Source of the DNA: Chryseobacterium culicis | Lineage (GTDB): Bacteria; Bacteroidota; Bacteroidia; Flavobacteriales; Weeksellaceae | DNA: 64,000 nt | Reading direction: 5' to 3' | Assembly (NCBI RefSeq): GCF_900108365.1 | Contig: NZ_FNWQ01000006.1 | Coordinates: forward strand, 124,001-188,000 | Shown here: positions 57,243-64,000 of the stretch, in pieces | Layout: each line of letters opens with the position of its first letter | How positions within the stretch are numbered: the stretch's first letter is position 1 | Program-made: the position numbers and the translations under genes | The notes under the pieces: generated by a model | The model's database searches: none | Told to the model about the DNA's origin: nothing | The model's input: the letters and a program-made list of their open reading frames with translations, nothing else

Positions 57243-58505
57243 ATGACGACGCGTAATTTTGTACTTATCTTAACTGTTCTTTTATCCACATTTTCCTGTA
57301 AAAAAAAGGCTGAAACTAAAGAGGTTTCTGCTGAAAATACCACTCATCTTCCTAACTACGGAAGTGTAGACTTTGGAGATATCTTTACAAAAGGTGACGG
57401 ACATCTTATAAACAGACAAACCACAGTAAGTTATATAGATCAGTATTATAAGAAAATTTGGGAAGGTGGTAATCTTAGCGGCGGAATTCTGGTCGCCAAA
57501 GGAGATGAAATCCTATATGAAAATTACAGGGGATTCGGAAGAGAAGGCAATCAGATGCCGATTGATAAGAATACACCGCTGCATGTAGCTTCAGTTTCAA
57601 AAACTTTAACGGCTATGGCAATGATGAAGCTGATTGAAGCCGGAAAGATAAAACTTACTGATCATCTTACTCAGTTTTTTCCCGGATTTCCTTATCCTAA
57701 CGTTACCGTTCAGACTTTATTGGATCAGAGAAGCGGTCTCCCGAAATACGAATATTTTATCACCAAAATACAACCTGCACCGGCAGAACTTTCCAAGCAG
57801 TTTATCACCAATGAGGATGTGTTGAATATGCTTATCAAATACAAACCTGAGCTGGCAAGAGATACGGATACAGGATTTATGTATTGTAATACAAATTTTG
57901 CCCTGCTGGCTTTATTGATTGAAAAAGTAACAAAGACCCCTTTTCCTCAGGCAATGAAAGAAATGGTTTTCACGCCGCTGAAAATGAATAATACTTACAT
58001 CTTCCAGGAAAAAGATATTCCTACAGCGTCACAGTCATTTTATTATGGAGGAAACAAGCTGTATCCTTTAGACAGGCTGGATCTTATTTACGGAGATAAA
58101 AATGTGTACACTACCCCAAGAGATTTGTACAATTTCTCAAAAGCAATGTTTTCTAAAAATTTCCTGAAACCCGAATTGATGCAGATGGTTTTCACTCCTT
58201 ACAGCAATGAAAAGGCAGGAATGAATAATTATGGGCTGGGTTTTAGAATGAAAATATTTGATAACGGAGAAAAACTGACTTACCATAACGGATGGTGGCA
58301 CGGTACAAACTCCGTATTTGCACACCTTTTAAAATCCAAGGTCACTATTGTTGCCATTGGAAACAAATATTCCAACAAAGTATATACAGCCCTTGCATTA
58401 TCAGGATTATTCGAAGATTTTCCTTTACAGAAAGATAAGCTTCATACAGTAATGAATGATAATAAGGATAGTTTGAATTCCGGACAGGAAGTTTTTGGAG
58501 AATAA
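57243..58505 (+). CDS. Beta-lactamase-family serine hydrolase, lipoprotein
   Basis: A 420-residue lipoprotein: MTTRNFVLILTVLLSTFSCKKK with the modified Cys before KKK. The serine hydrolase domain (class C beta-lactamase/PBP4*-like) has the SxxK motif in VASVSKTLTAM, YxN in MYCNTNF and HNGWWHGT in place of KTG. Family members include D-aminopeptidases, esterases and PBP-like enzymes; resistance activity is not implied. A TTG 21 bp upstream could also start it. The stop codon overlaps none of the next true start at 58531. Confidence 0.88.
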   Translation: MTTRNFVLILTVLLSTFSCKKKAETKEVSAENTTHLPNYGSVDFGDIFTKGDGHLINRQTTVSYIDQYYKKIWEGGNLSGGILVAKGDEILYENYRGFGREGNQMPIDKNTPLHVASVSKTLTAMAMMKLIEAGKIKLTDHLTQFFPGFPYPNVTVQTLLDQRSGLPKYEYFITKIQPAPAELSKQFITNEDVLNMLIKYKPELARDTDTGFMYCNTNFALLALLIEKVTKTPFPQAMKEMVFTPLKMNNTYIFQEKDIPTASQSFYYGGNKLYPLDRLDLIYGDKNVYTTPRDLYNFSKAMFSKNFLKPELMQMVFTPYSNEKAGMNNYGLGFRMKIFDNGEKLTYHNGWWHGTNSVFAHLLKSKVTIVAIGNKYSNKVYTALALSGLFEDFPLQKDKLHTVMNDNKDSLNSGQEVFGE

Positions 58506-58509
58506 TGTT

Positions 58510-58517
58510 TACTTTTG
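58510..58517 (+). promoter_or_regulatory. -7 element TACTTTTG before the Big_5 lipoprotein gene
   Basis: Exact TAnnTTTG match 13 bp before the ATG at 58531, which supports that start rather than one at 58495. Confidence 0.45.
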
Positions 58518-58530
58518 CTTAAACATTTTC

Positions 58531-60345
58531 ATGAAAAGGTTTCTTATATTATGCGTCATCTGTTTTCTTGTACATTCTTGTGCGAGAGTAGGATCTCCTG
58601 TAGGAGGGCCTAAAGATACATTGGCCCCAAGGTTTTTAAGCTCAAACATTGATACTACAAGAATTAATGTTAAAAAAGATATTCACGAACTCCGCCTGGA
58701 TTTTGATGAGTATGTTACACTGAAGGACATCAATAAAAATCTGATCATTTCACCTCCTATTAAGAATATCACAAGGATTCTACCTTCCAACATAGCCAAT
58801 AAATTTATATTGATTCAATGGAAGGATACCCTGCAGGCGAATACCACCTATAATTTCAACTTCGGAAACTCTATTGTAGATAATAACGAGTCTAATATAT
58901 TAAGGTATTTCAATTTTGCATTTTCTACAGGAGACAAACTGGATGATCTTTATATCAGTGGTGAAGTAAAAGATGCGCTGGATACTAAAAAGAAAGCCGC
59001 AACAACCACAGAAAATAAACTTGTAGTAGGATTGTACCAGGTAAAAGATACAATGGACTACAAGAAAAAACCTTATTATATTACCAAAGTAGATGAAGAC
59101 GGATATTATGAATTAAACTATCTTACTCCAGGTAAATATAAAATCATTGCGTTTGATGATGAGAACGGGAACTCTATGTACGACCCTGGAAAAGAGAAGG
59201 TAGGCTTTCAAAAAGACCCCATCAATCTCGAAAAATCTATTTCAGGGCTGAATTTAAAGGTCTATCCTTCCAGAAAGGCAGTGAAGTATGTAGAGATGAA
59301 AGAAATTGCCGGTGGTATCTTGATGACATTTGAAGGGAATCCAGAAGAAGTGAAAGTTCAGTCTTTGAATGAAAAATTAAAAGATATTAAAATTACACAC
59401 AATCCTAAGTCTGACTCTGTAAGAATCTGGTTTGATGCAGTGAAAGATGATATAGGGCAGACCGCTAATGAAAAGCTTGTGTTCACCCATGATAAAGGTC
59501 CAAAAAAAGACAGCGCTTATAGTGTCTCCTTATTCTATAAATACAATAAAAAGAATACGATGGATGTGTTCAGTGATAATGACGGAACTTCAATTGCTCC
59601 AAAGGCAGACCTAAAGCTTGCTTCCAATTATATTATTGATAAAATTGATCCTTCAAAATGGACGTTGAGGGCTAAAGGGGACAGCTTAACAACCTTACCG
59701 TTTACGGCTAAAATATCGGAAACGAATCCTTACCAGATCCATGTTCAGTCAGACTTTACAATGGGAAAAAGCTATGAGCTTACTGTTCCTAAAGAAACGG
59801 TGTCCTCATTCTATGCAAAAAATACGCAGTCGAAACGTTTTGATTTTGATGTAGCTAAAATAGACCAGTTTGGAAGCGTTGAATTCTCTATATCAAATGC
59901 TCCGGCTGCCAGCTACTGGATTCAAATGATCGATTCTTCGGATAAAATTGCGTATCAGAAATACCTTACCGGAGACAAAGTAAAGTTTGATATCCTAAAA
60001 CCGGGCGAGTATATTGTGCGCATTCTGGTAGATAATAATGGAAACAAATATTGGGATGAAGCAGATTTCGCTAATGACGTATTTGCTGAAGATGCCTATA
60101 TTTTCCACAAAAAAGTGATCGTAAGAGGATTATGGGAAACAAGAGAAGAATGGGATCTGAAAGATACCAGAACCCTTGATAGTCCTAAATCTACAACAGA
60201 AACTCCGGCCGCACCGGCTTCAACTTCTGCTCCATCTTCAGTACCTGAAACGCCGGCGTCTGCATCAACTACAACTACTACAGTACAGCCCAAGCTGAAA
60301 AAAGAATTTAAATCCGGTAACGCAGTTCTGACACCGGCAAAGTAG
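58531..60345 (+). CDS. Ig-like (Big_5) domain lipoprotein
   Basis: A 604-residue lipoprotein: signal MKRFLILCVICFLVHSC, lipobox VHSC. The N-terminal portion (SPVGGPKDTLAPRFLSSN, LRLDFDEYVTLKDINKNLIISPP, NTTYNFNFGNSIVDNNE) is a Bacterial-Ig Big_5 domain of the type found in Bacteroidota surface lipoproteins. The middle has prealbumin-like repeats (YYELNYLTPGKYKIIAFDDENGN). The C-terminus is a low-complexity Ala/Ser/Thr/Pro-rich stretch (about 550-590). No enzymatic motif. An upstream ATG at 58495 would add 12 residues and overlap the previous gene. Confidence 0.83.
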   Translation: MKRFLILCVICFLVHSCARVGSPVGGPKDTLAPRFLSSNIDTTRINVKKDIHELRLDFDEYVTLKDINKNLIISPPIKNITRILPSNIANKFILIQWKDTLQANTTYNFNFGNSIVDNNESNILRYFNFAFSTGDKLDDLYISGEVKDALDTKKKAATTTENKLVVGLYQVKDTMDYKKKPYYITKVDEDGYYELNYLTPGKYKIIAFDDENGNSMYDPGKEKVGFQKDPINLEKSISGLNLKVYPSRKAVKYVEMKEIAGGILMTFEGNPEEVKVQSLNEKLKDIKITHNPKSDSVRIWFDAVKDDIGQTANEKLVFTHDKGPKKDSAYSVSLFYKYNKKNTMDVFSDNDGTSIAPKADLKLASNYIIDKIDPSKWTLRAKGDSLTTLPFTAKISETNPYQIHVQSDFTMGKSYELTVPKETVSSFYAKNTQSKRFDFDVAKIDQFGSVEFSISNAPAASYWIQMIDSSDKIAYQKYLTGDKVKFDILKPGEYIVRILVDNNGNKYWDEADFANDVFAEDAYIFHKKVIVRGLWETREEWDLKDTRTLDSPKSTTETPAAPASTSAPSSVPETPASASTTTTTVQPKLKKEFKSGNAVLTPAK

Positions 60346-60349
60346 AAAT

Positions 60350-60808
60350 ATGAAGACGGCTAAAAAAGTGATATTCTGGATATTGGTGGGTTTTGTCCTG
60401 ATTCAGTTCTTTCCTGTTGACAGAACCAATCAGCCTGTTGATGCTGCAAAGAATTTTGTCAGTGCCCGGAAAACACCCGAAAAGATTACAATACTGCTTA
60501 AAAACGCATGCTATGACTGTCATTCCAATGAAACAGTCTATCCCAAGTATGCCTTTATTGCACCTGTTTCCTGGTCTGTAAAAAGCCACGTGAATGAAGG
60601 CAGGGAACATATTAACTTTTCTGTCTGGGAAACCTATAATAAAGATCTGAAAGAGAACATGCTTTCAAAATCTATTCAGACCATCCAAAGTAAAACCATG
60701 CCAATGCCCGGTTATATTGTATATCACAAAGAAGCCAATCTTTCGGAAGCGGAAAGAGCATTGCTGATCCGGTATTTTGAAGAAATGCTAAAGACTAAAA
60801 CGTATTAA
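60350..60808 (+). CDS. Haem-binding domain protein
   Basis: A 152-residue protein with one N-terminal membrane anchor (VIFWILVGFVLIQFF) and one CxxCH motif in NACYDCHSNETVYP, the Haem_bd (PF14376-type) family found across Bacteroidota. Probably a periplasmic monohaem protein tied to the inner membrane; its electron partners are unknown. It follows the Big_5 lipoprotein by 4 bp, so the two are co-transcribed. A Met-rich stretch (KTMPMPGYIVYH) may provide the second haem ligand. Confidence 0.86.
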   Translation: MKTAKKVIFWILVGFVLIQFFPVDRTNQPVDAAKNFVSARKTPEKITILLKNACYDCHSNETVYPKYAFIAPVSWSVKSHVNEGREHINFSVWETYNKDLKENMLSKSIQTIQSKTMPMPGYIVYHKEANLSEAERALLIRYFEEMLKTKTY

Positions 60809-60817
60809 TTTACTCAT

Positions 60818-60885
60818 AAAAAAACTCCCGCAGATTTTACAAACATAGCAGCCATTGCTGACACTGTCTGTAAAATCTGCGGGAG
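60818..60885 (-). terminator. Strong branched terminator of the nudix-xerD operon
   Basis: CTCCCGCAGATTTTACA (60825-60841) is exactly matched by TGTAAAATCTGCGGGAG (60869-60885), a 17-bp stem. The loop contains CAGC/GCTG and a GACA/TGTC pair. On the minus strand a run of seven T follows. The plus-strand gene upstream converges on it. Confidence 0.85.
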
Positions 60886-60900
60886 CATATGTTACAAAAA

Positions 60901-61413
60901 TTATTTCTTTAAATAATTCTCGAAAAATCTCTTCTGAGAATCAAAAGCAATATCATCCAGATTTACCTCCTGCAAAGAAATCCAGACTGCCTCTGAAATC
61001 TCTGAGATCTCAAGATTTACCTCAAACTTTTCCGAAACACGGTATTCATAAAAAAGATCAATGGTATTATAATCAATCTCTTTGTACTGATAGATGTTCG
61101 GAAGGCTGCTAAGATATTTCAGGTTAGAAATATTGATATCAAGCTGAAGCTCTTCAAAAAGTTCTCTTTTACAGGTTTCTTCTGCACTTTCTTTGGGATC
61201 CACAAATCCTCCGGCAAGATCGAGCTTTCCTTTTTGGGGATCTCTGTTTCTTCGGGTAAGATAAATTTCGTCGCCGCATCTGATGACAACCGCTACAGCG
61301 CCTGCCACATTATTATACAGGGTAAAACCACATTCCGGACAGCTCCATTTTTTTTCGCCATCCCATTGTAAGGACTCTTTGCCGCAGCTTGGGCAATATT
61401 TCAATAGTTTCAT
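60901..61413 (-). CDS. NUDIX hydrolase with N-terminal zinc ribbon
   Basis: A 170-residue pyrophosphohydrolase. An N-terminal zinc ribbon (CPSCGKESL, CPECGFTLY) precedes a NUDIX domain whose box is GGFVDPKESAEETCKRELFEEL (G-x5-E-x7-REL-x-EE), so it should bind Mg and be active. Zinc-ribbon NUDIX proteins resemble NudC-like enzymes but the substrate is not known here. Its first codon overlaps the end of xerD by 4 bp. Confidence 0.88.
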   Translation of the reverse strand: MKLLKYCPSCGKESLQWDGEKKWSCPECGFTLYNNVAGAVAVVIRCGDEIYLTRRNRDPQKGKLDLAGGFVDPKESAEETCKRELFEELQLDINISNLKYLSSLPNIYQYKEIDYNTIDLFYEYRVSEKFEVNLEISEISEAVWISLQEVNLDDIAFDSQKRFFENYLKK

Positions 61414-62324
61414 TGAGTAATATTAATATTTCTCGGGTGATAACTCAAAATAACATCCCTTAATTCTTCAGTTTTCAGATGGGTATAGATTTCCGTTGTT
61501 GTAATGCTGGAATGTCCCAGCATTTCCTGAATATAACGCAAATCTGCTCCATTCTGTAACAAATGCGTAGCAAAAGAATGTCTGAAGGTGTGAGGAGATA
61601 TTTTTTTGTTAACCCCTGCTTTATCTGTAAGTTCTTTAATAATAAGAAATACGATTACTCTGGACATCGAAGTTCCACGGCTGTTCAAAAACAGGGTATC
61701 TTCATATTTTTTATTGATTTTACCTTTAGAGCGCACCTCTTTGATATAACTTTCCAGCAAATCAGCAGTATAATCGGCCAAAGGAACAAAACGGGTTTTA
61801 TTCCCTTTTCCGTGTACCTTAATGTATTGCTCTTTAAAGTTGATATTGGAGATCTTCAGATCAATCAGTTCAGAAACGCGGAGCCCGCATCCATAAAGTA
61901 CCTCTATGATGCAGTGGTTTCTTTTTCCGAGATCTGTATTGACCTCAATAGCAGCAATAATTTTGTTGATATCAGGCAGGCTTAGGGTATCAGGAAGATA
62001 TAATCCCAGTTTAGGGCCTTCAAGTAACGCCGCAGGATTGTCTTCACGATATTCATCCTCCATTAGAAATTTGAAAAAAGCTTTAATGGAAGATATCCAC
62101 CTTGCCTGTGATCTCTCACTGAATTTCTGTTTGGAAAGATTGAAAATGTATTCCTGCAGGTTTTCGTAACCGATAGAATCTGGACCGACATTTGCCAGAT
62201 CTTCTTCTGCGTAATCTTTTAATTTCTTAATGTCCCGAACATAGGCGTCGAGTGTGTTTTCTGAAAAATTTCGTTCGAAGCGAAGAAATATTTCAAAATC
62301 TTTGATCTTTTCATCCCAAGTCAT
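61410..62324 (-). CDS. xerD: Site-specific tyrosine recombinase XerD
   Basis: Resolves chromosome dimers at dif with XerC. A 304-residue phage-integrase-fold protein. An N-terminal core-binding domain (FEIFLRFERNFSENTLDAYV) precedes the catalytic domain with Arg in YGCGLRVSEL, His-x-x-Arg in HTFRHSFATHLLQNG, His in GHSSITTTEIYTH and the Tyr nucleophile in the same motif. It is flanked by housekeeping genes and no att-like repeats are seen, so it is the host recombinase and not a mobile-element integrase. Six bp after the dCMP deaminase gene. Confidence 0.93.
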   Translation of the reverse strand: MTWDEKIKDFEIFLRFERNFSENTLDAYVRDIKKLKDYAEEDLANVGPDSIGYENLQEYIFNLSKQKFSERSQARWISSIKAFFKFLMEDEYREDNPAALLEGPKLGLYLPDTLSLPDINKIIAAIEVNTDLGKRNHCIIEVLYGCGLRVSELIDLKISNINFKEQYIKVHGKGNKTRFVPLADYTADLLESYIKEVRSKGKINKKYEDTLFLNSRGTSMSRVIVFLIIKELTDKAGVNKKISPHTFRHSFATHLLQNGADLRYIQEMLGHSSITTTEIYTHLKTEELRDVILSYHPRNINITQ

Positions 62325-62330
62325 TTGTGC

Positions 62331-62753
62331 TTATTTTTTTAGTTCACAGTCCGATATTTGTTCTATTTCAATGTTATGGTTTCTCAGGAACGATATTCCA
62401 TCGTCATCCGAATACTCATTAATGTACACCAGTCTCGCAATTCCTGCCTGCAAAATCAGCTTGCTGCATTCTTTACAGGGAGACAGCGTTAAGTATAACG
62501 TTGCTCCTTTTGCAGATTGAGTGGAAGCGGCCAGCTTTAAGATAGCATTGGCTTCCGCATGCAATACGTACCAGTGTGTTTTTCCCTCTTCATCTTCACA
62601 GCAGTTTTCGAATCCCGAAGGAGTCCCGTTGTAACCATCTGAAATAATCATCCTATCTTTTACGATAAGAGCTCCCACCTGTTTTCTCTTACAGTAGGAG
62701 AGTTTTGCCCATTCCTGAGCCATTTTTAGATAAGCTTTATCAAACTTATTCAT
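62331..62753 (-). CDS. dCMP deaminase (deoxycytidylate deaminase)
   Basis: A 140-residue zinc-dependent deaminase that turns dCMP into dUMP for thymidylate synthesis. It has the HAEANAILKLA zinc/glutamate motif and the PCKECSKLIL second zinc motif, separated as in ComEB-type dCMP deaminases. NGTPSGFENCCED is another family mark. Middle gene of an apparent operon on the minus strand. Confidence 0.92.
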   Translation of the reverse strand: MNKFDKAYLKMAQEWAKLSYCKRKQVGALIVKDRMIISDGYNGTPSGFENCCEDEEGKTHWYVLHAEANAILKLAASTQSAKGATLYLTLSPCKECSKLILQAGIARLVYINEYSDDDGISFLRNHNIEIEQISDCELKK

Positions 62754-62807
62754 ACCGCAGCATTGTTTTTTTTCGAAATAATTTGGATTAAAATCTTGTA
62801 GAAAGAT

Positions 62808-63575
62808 CTAGAAGTTAGGCTTTCTCTTCTCTAGAAACGCAGTAACTCCTTCTTTCTTATCCTCCATGTCAAAAAGTTCACCGAAATATTTTATTTCAGT
62901 TTCAAAACCTTTCTCCGTGTCAGATAAATTCACAGCATTAATAGCCTTTGATATTGCCATTGGTGAGTTGTAGGCAATTGTATTTGCTAATTCTTTCGTT
63001 TTGGTTAATAATTCTTCTATAGGGTATACTTCATTTACCAGTCCGATCTCTTTTGCCTTTTGAGCAGGGATCATTTTAGCAGAGAAGATCATTTCGTTGG
63101 CAATACCTTTTCCTACAAGCTTAGGAAGCCTTTGAGTTCCTCCGTATCCCGGGATTAATCCAAGAGTAACTTCAGGAAGCCCCAATCTGGCGTTTTCCGA
63201 TGCGTATCTGATGTGGCATGCCATAGCAAGCTCCAAACCTCCTCCCAGTGCAAAGCCGTTTACCGCTGCAATGACAGGTTTAGACATGTTTTCAATTTTA
63301 TTGAACAATATATGGTGTCCGTTTCTTGCAAGCTCTTCAGCTTTTTCCTGTCCGAAATCACTGAATTCTTTTATGTCAGCTCCCGCTACGAAAGATTTTT
63401 CTCCACTTCCGGTAAGGATAATTACCCTGCATGTCCTGTCGTCATTAAGCTCATCCAGTGCGGTACTGATTTCCTGAATGGTTTTTGCGTTTAATGCATT
63501 TAAACTTTCAGGTCTATTTATGGTAATGATAGATAATTTATCTTCTTTTTTTAATAATATGTTCTCGTAACTCAT
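62808..63575 (-). CDS. Enoyl-CoA hydratase/isomerase family protein
   Basis: A 255-residue crotonase-fold enzyme. The CoA pocket motif FVAGADIKEF, the oxyanion hole GFALGGGLELAMACHIRYAS and the pair of glutamates in LPEVTLGLIPGYGGTQRL fit short-chain enoyl-CoA hydratase (fadB/crt-like). It probably hydrates 2-enoyl-CoA in fatty-acid or amino-acid breakdown; the acyl length is unknown. The first gene of the run leading to dCMP deaminase, xerD and nudix, with 54 bp to the next gene. Confidence 0.9.
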   Translation of the reverse strand: MSYENILLKKEDKLSIITINRPESLNALNAKTIQEISTALDELNDDRTCRVIILTGSGEKSFVAGADIKEFSDFGQEKAEELARNGHHILFNKIENMSKPVIAAVNGFALGGGLELAMACHIRYASENARLGLPEVTLGLIPGYGGTQRLPKLVGKGIANEMIFSAKMIPAQKAKEIGLVNEVYPIEELLTKTKELANTIAYNSPMAISKAINAVNLSDTEKGFETEIKYFGELFDMEDKKEGVTAFLEKRKPNF

Positions 63576-63621
63576 TTTTCCACTTTAAAATATCATCCTT
63601 TGCAAATTATGAATTTTTTAC

Positions 63622-63661
63622 AAAAAAAAGGAAAAAATATTATTTTTTTTTCCTTTTTTTT
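63622..63661 (-). terminator. Terminator of the catalase gene
   Basis: A run AAAAAAAAGGAAAAAA pairs with TTTTTTCCTTTTTTTT. On the minus strand it is 20 bp after the catalase stop and ends in a T run. Confidence 0.6.
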
Positions 63662-63680
63662 AATTTATCGTTCAATATGA

Positions 63681-64000
63681 TTATTTGGAATGATTCATCA
63701 TATTTGCATCAATATTGACATTTAGCTGAGAAGCCACTTTCATGCCAAGCTCAATATTGGCTCTGAAAAAATGACAAAGCTGACGGTTGATAATTTCGTC
63801 TCTTTTAGGTCCGTCAATCCCTTTCATGCTTCCGACAATATTTTTTACAAGATGATCCCTGTCTTCAGCATTCATTGCTTTTGAATAAAGCAGTCCCGGC
63901 TGTGTATAGTGATCGCTGTCATTATCATTTCTGTTGTAGCTTGCTACGTGGGCGCTGTCTAATTCATACTCAAAGCTTTTATAATCAGCATCTGCTTTAA
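63681..64000 (-). CDS. Catalase, C-terminal part (gene cut by window edge)
   Basis: The minus-strand frame reads from the right edge KADADYKSFEYELDSAH..., then NDNDSDHYTQPGLLYSKAMNAEDRDHLVKNIVGSMKGI and ends in ANMMNHSK. This is the C-terminal catalase-related region of haem catalases: the QPGLLY...M motif and the helical tail following it (NAEDRDHLVKNIVGSM, RQLCHFFRANIELGMKVASQL). Only about 106 residues lie in the window. It decomposes hydrogen peroxide. A Met at 63875 is internal and not a start. Confidence 0.85.
   Translation of the reverse strand, partial: KADADYKSFEYELDSAHVASYNRNDNDSDHYTQPGLLYSKAMNAEDRDHLVKNIVGSMKGIDGPKRDEIINRQLCHFFRANIELGMKVASQLNVNIDANMMNHSK

Noticed and set aside
57243..58505. 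Antibiotic resistance beta-lactamase
   Set aside because: Only the general class C fold; KTG is replaced by HxG-like sequence and the protein is a lipoprotein of the PBP4*-like group.
61410..62324. XerD as integrase of a mobile element
   Set aside because: No flanking att-like repeats, no tRNA and housekeeping neighbours in an operon; motifs and length fit chromosomal XerD.
1..64000. CRISPR arrays, tRNA, rRNA or prophage
   Set aside because: No regularly spaced repeats, no cloverleaf-like tRNA sequence and no phage structural genes were seen by eye; a computed scan would be needed to be sure.

Overview
The window looks like a chromosomal segment of a flavobacterium of the Chryseobacterium/Weeksellaceae type. 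The supporting signs are AT-rich DNA, almost no Shine-Dalgarno sequences, recurrent Bacteroidota -7 promoter elements (TAnnTTTG), many TonB-dependent outer-membrane receptors, a fused cbb3 oxidase CcoN-CcoO, a LytS/LytTR two-component pair, and cell-surface genes typical of the group (HU-CCDC81-like protein, WG repeats, Big_5 lipoprotein). No tRNA, rRNA, CRISPR, insertion sequence or prophage was recognised. The content is mostly housekeeping, so the interest lies in the regulatory DNA.

Layout. 1-3.7 kb: an AI-2E-family transporter (cut by the window edge) and Lon protease, both on the minus strand. 3.9-9.4 kb: PpiD-like foldase, then an apparent operon of an MCE/MlaD protein and two Fe-S oxidoreductase subunits. 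9.4-15.6 kb: small surface-glycan locus (GT-C-like membrane protein, glycosyltransferase, flippase, AsnB-type amidotransferase) with one conserved protein of unknown role inside it. 15.6-17.5 kb: lipoprotein and seryl-tRNA synthetase. 17.5-27.1 kb (minus): complete cbb3 oxidase block ccoI / ccoS-ccoNO-ccoQ-ccoP / ccoG-ccoH-TauE-like-lipoprotein, with a divergent Crp/Fnr regulator and an FNR-type palindrome in the shared promoter region. 28-29.8 kb: panB, a small membrane protein and an RluA-type pseudouridine synthase.

29.9-36.7 kb: a full thiamine operon, thiS-thiC-tenI/thiE-thiD-thiE-thiG-thiH-thiF, behind a TPP riboswitch whose downstream hairpin encloses the thiS start codon. 36.9-43.5 kb: two TonB-dependent receptors. 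The second (912 aa) lies behind a 390-bp leader holding a candidate SAM-clan riboswitch and a cysteine-containing mini-ORF. Then come a DUF5694-like secreted protein and a fragment of a lost receptor. 43.7-45.4 kb: LytS/LytTR pair. 45.6-50.9 kb (minus): two unrelated aconitases, AcnA-type and AcnB, side by side. 51.2-54.4 kb: WG-repeat secreted protein, then a second TPP riboswitch controlling a TonB-dependent receptor, presumably for a thiamine-related compound. 54.7-60.8 kb: HU-CCDC81-like protein, thioesterase, hydroxyacid dehydrogenase, beta-lactamase-family lipoprotein, Big_5 lipoprotein and haem-binding protein. 60.9-63.6 kb (minus): NUDIX, XerD, dCMP deaminase and enoyl-CoA hydratase in one run, then the C-terminal end of a catalase at the edge.

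How it fits together. Two separate TPP riboswitches tie thiamine synthesis (thi operon) and probable outer-membrane uptake (52 kb receptor) to the same signal. A third, SAM-like leader suggests that the 39.6 kb receptor imports a sulfur or methionine-related nutrient. The cbb3 genes form a micro-aerobic respiration unit whose neighbouring Crp/Fnr protein is a plausible local regulator. All functional assignments are read from motifs and context; no database search was possible.
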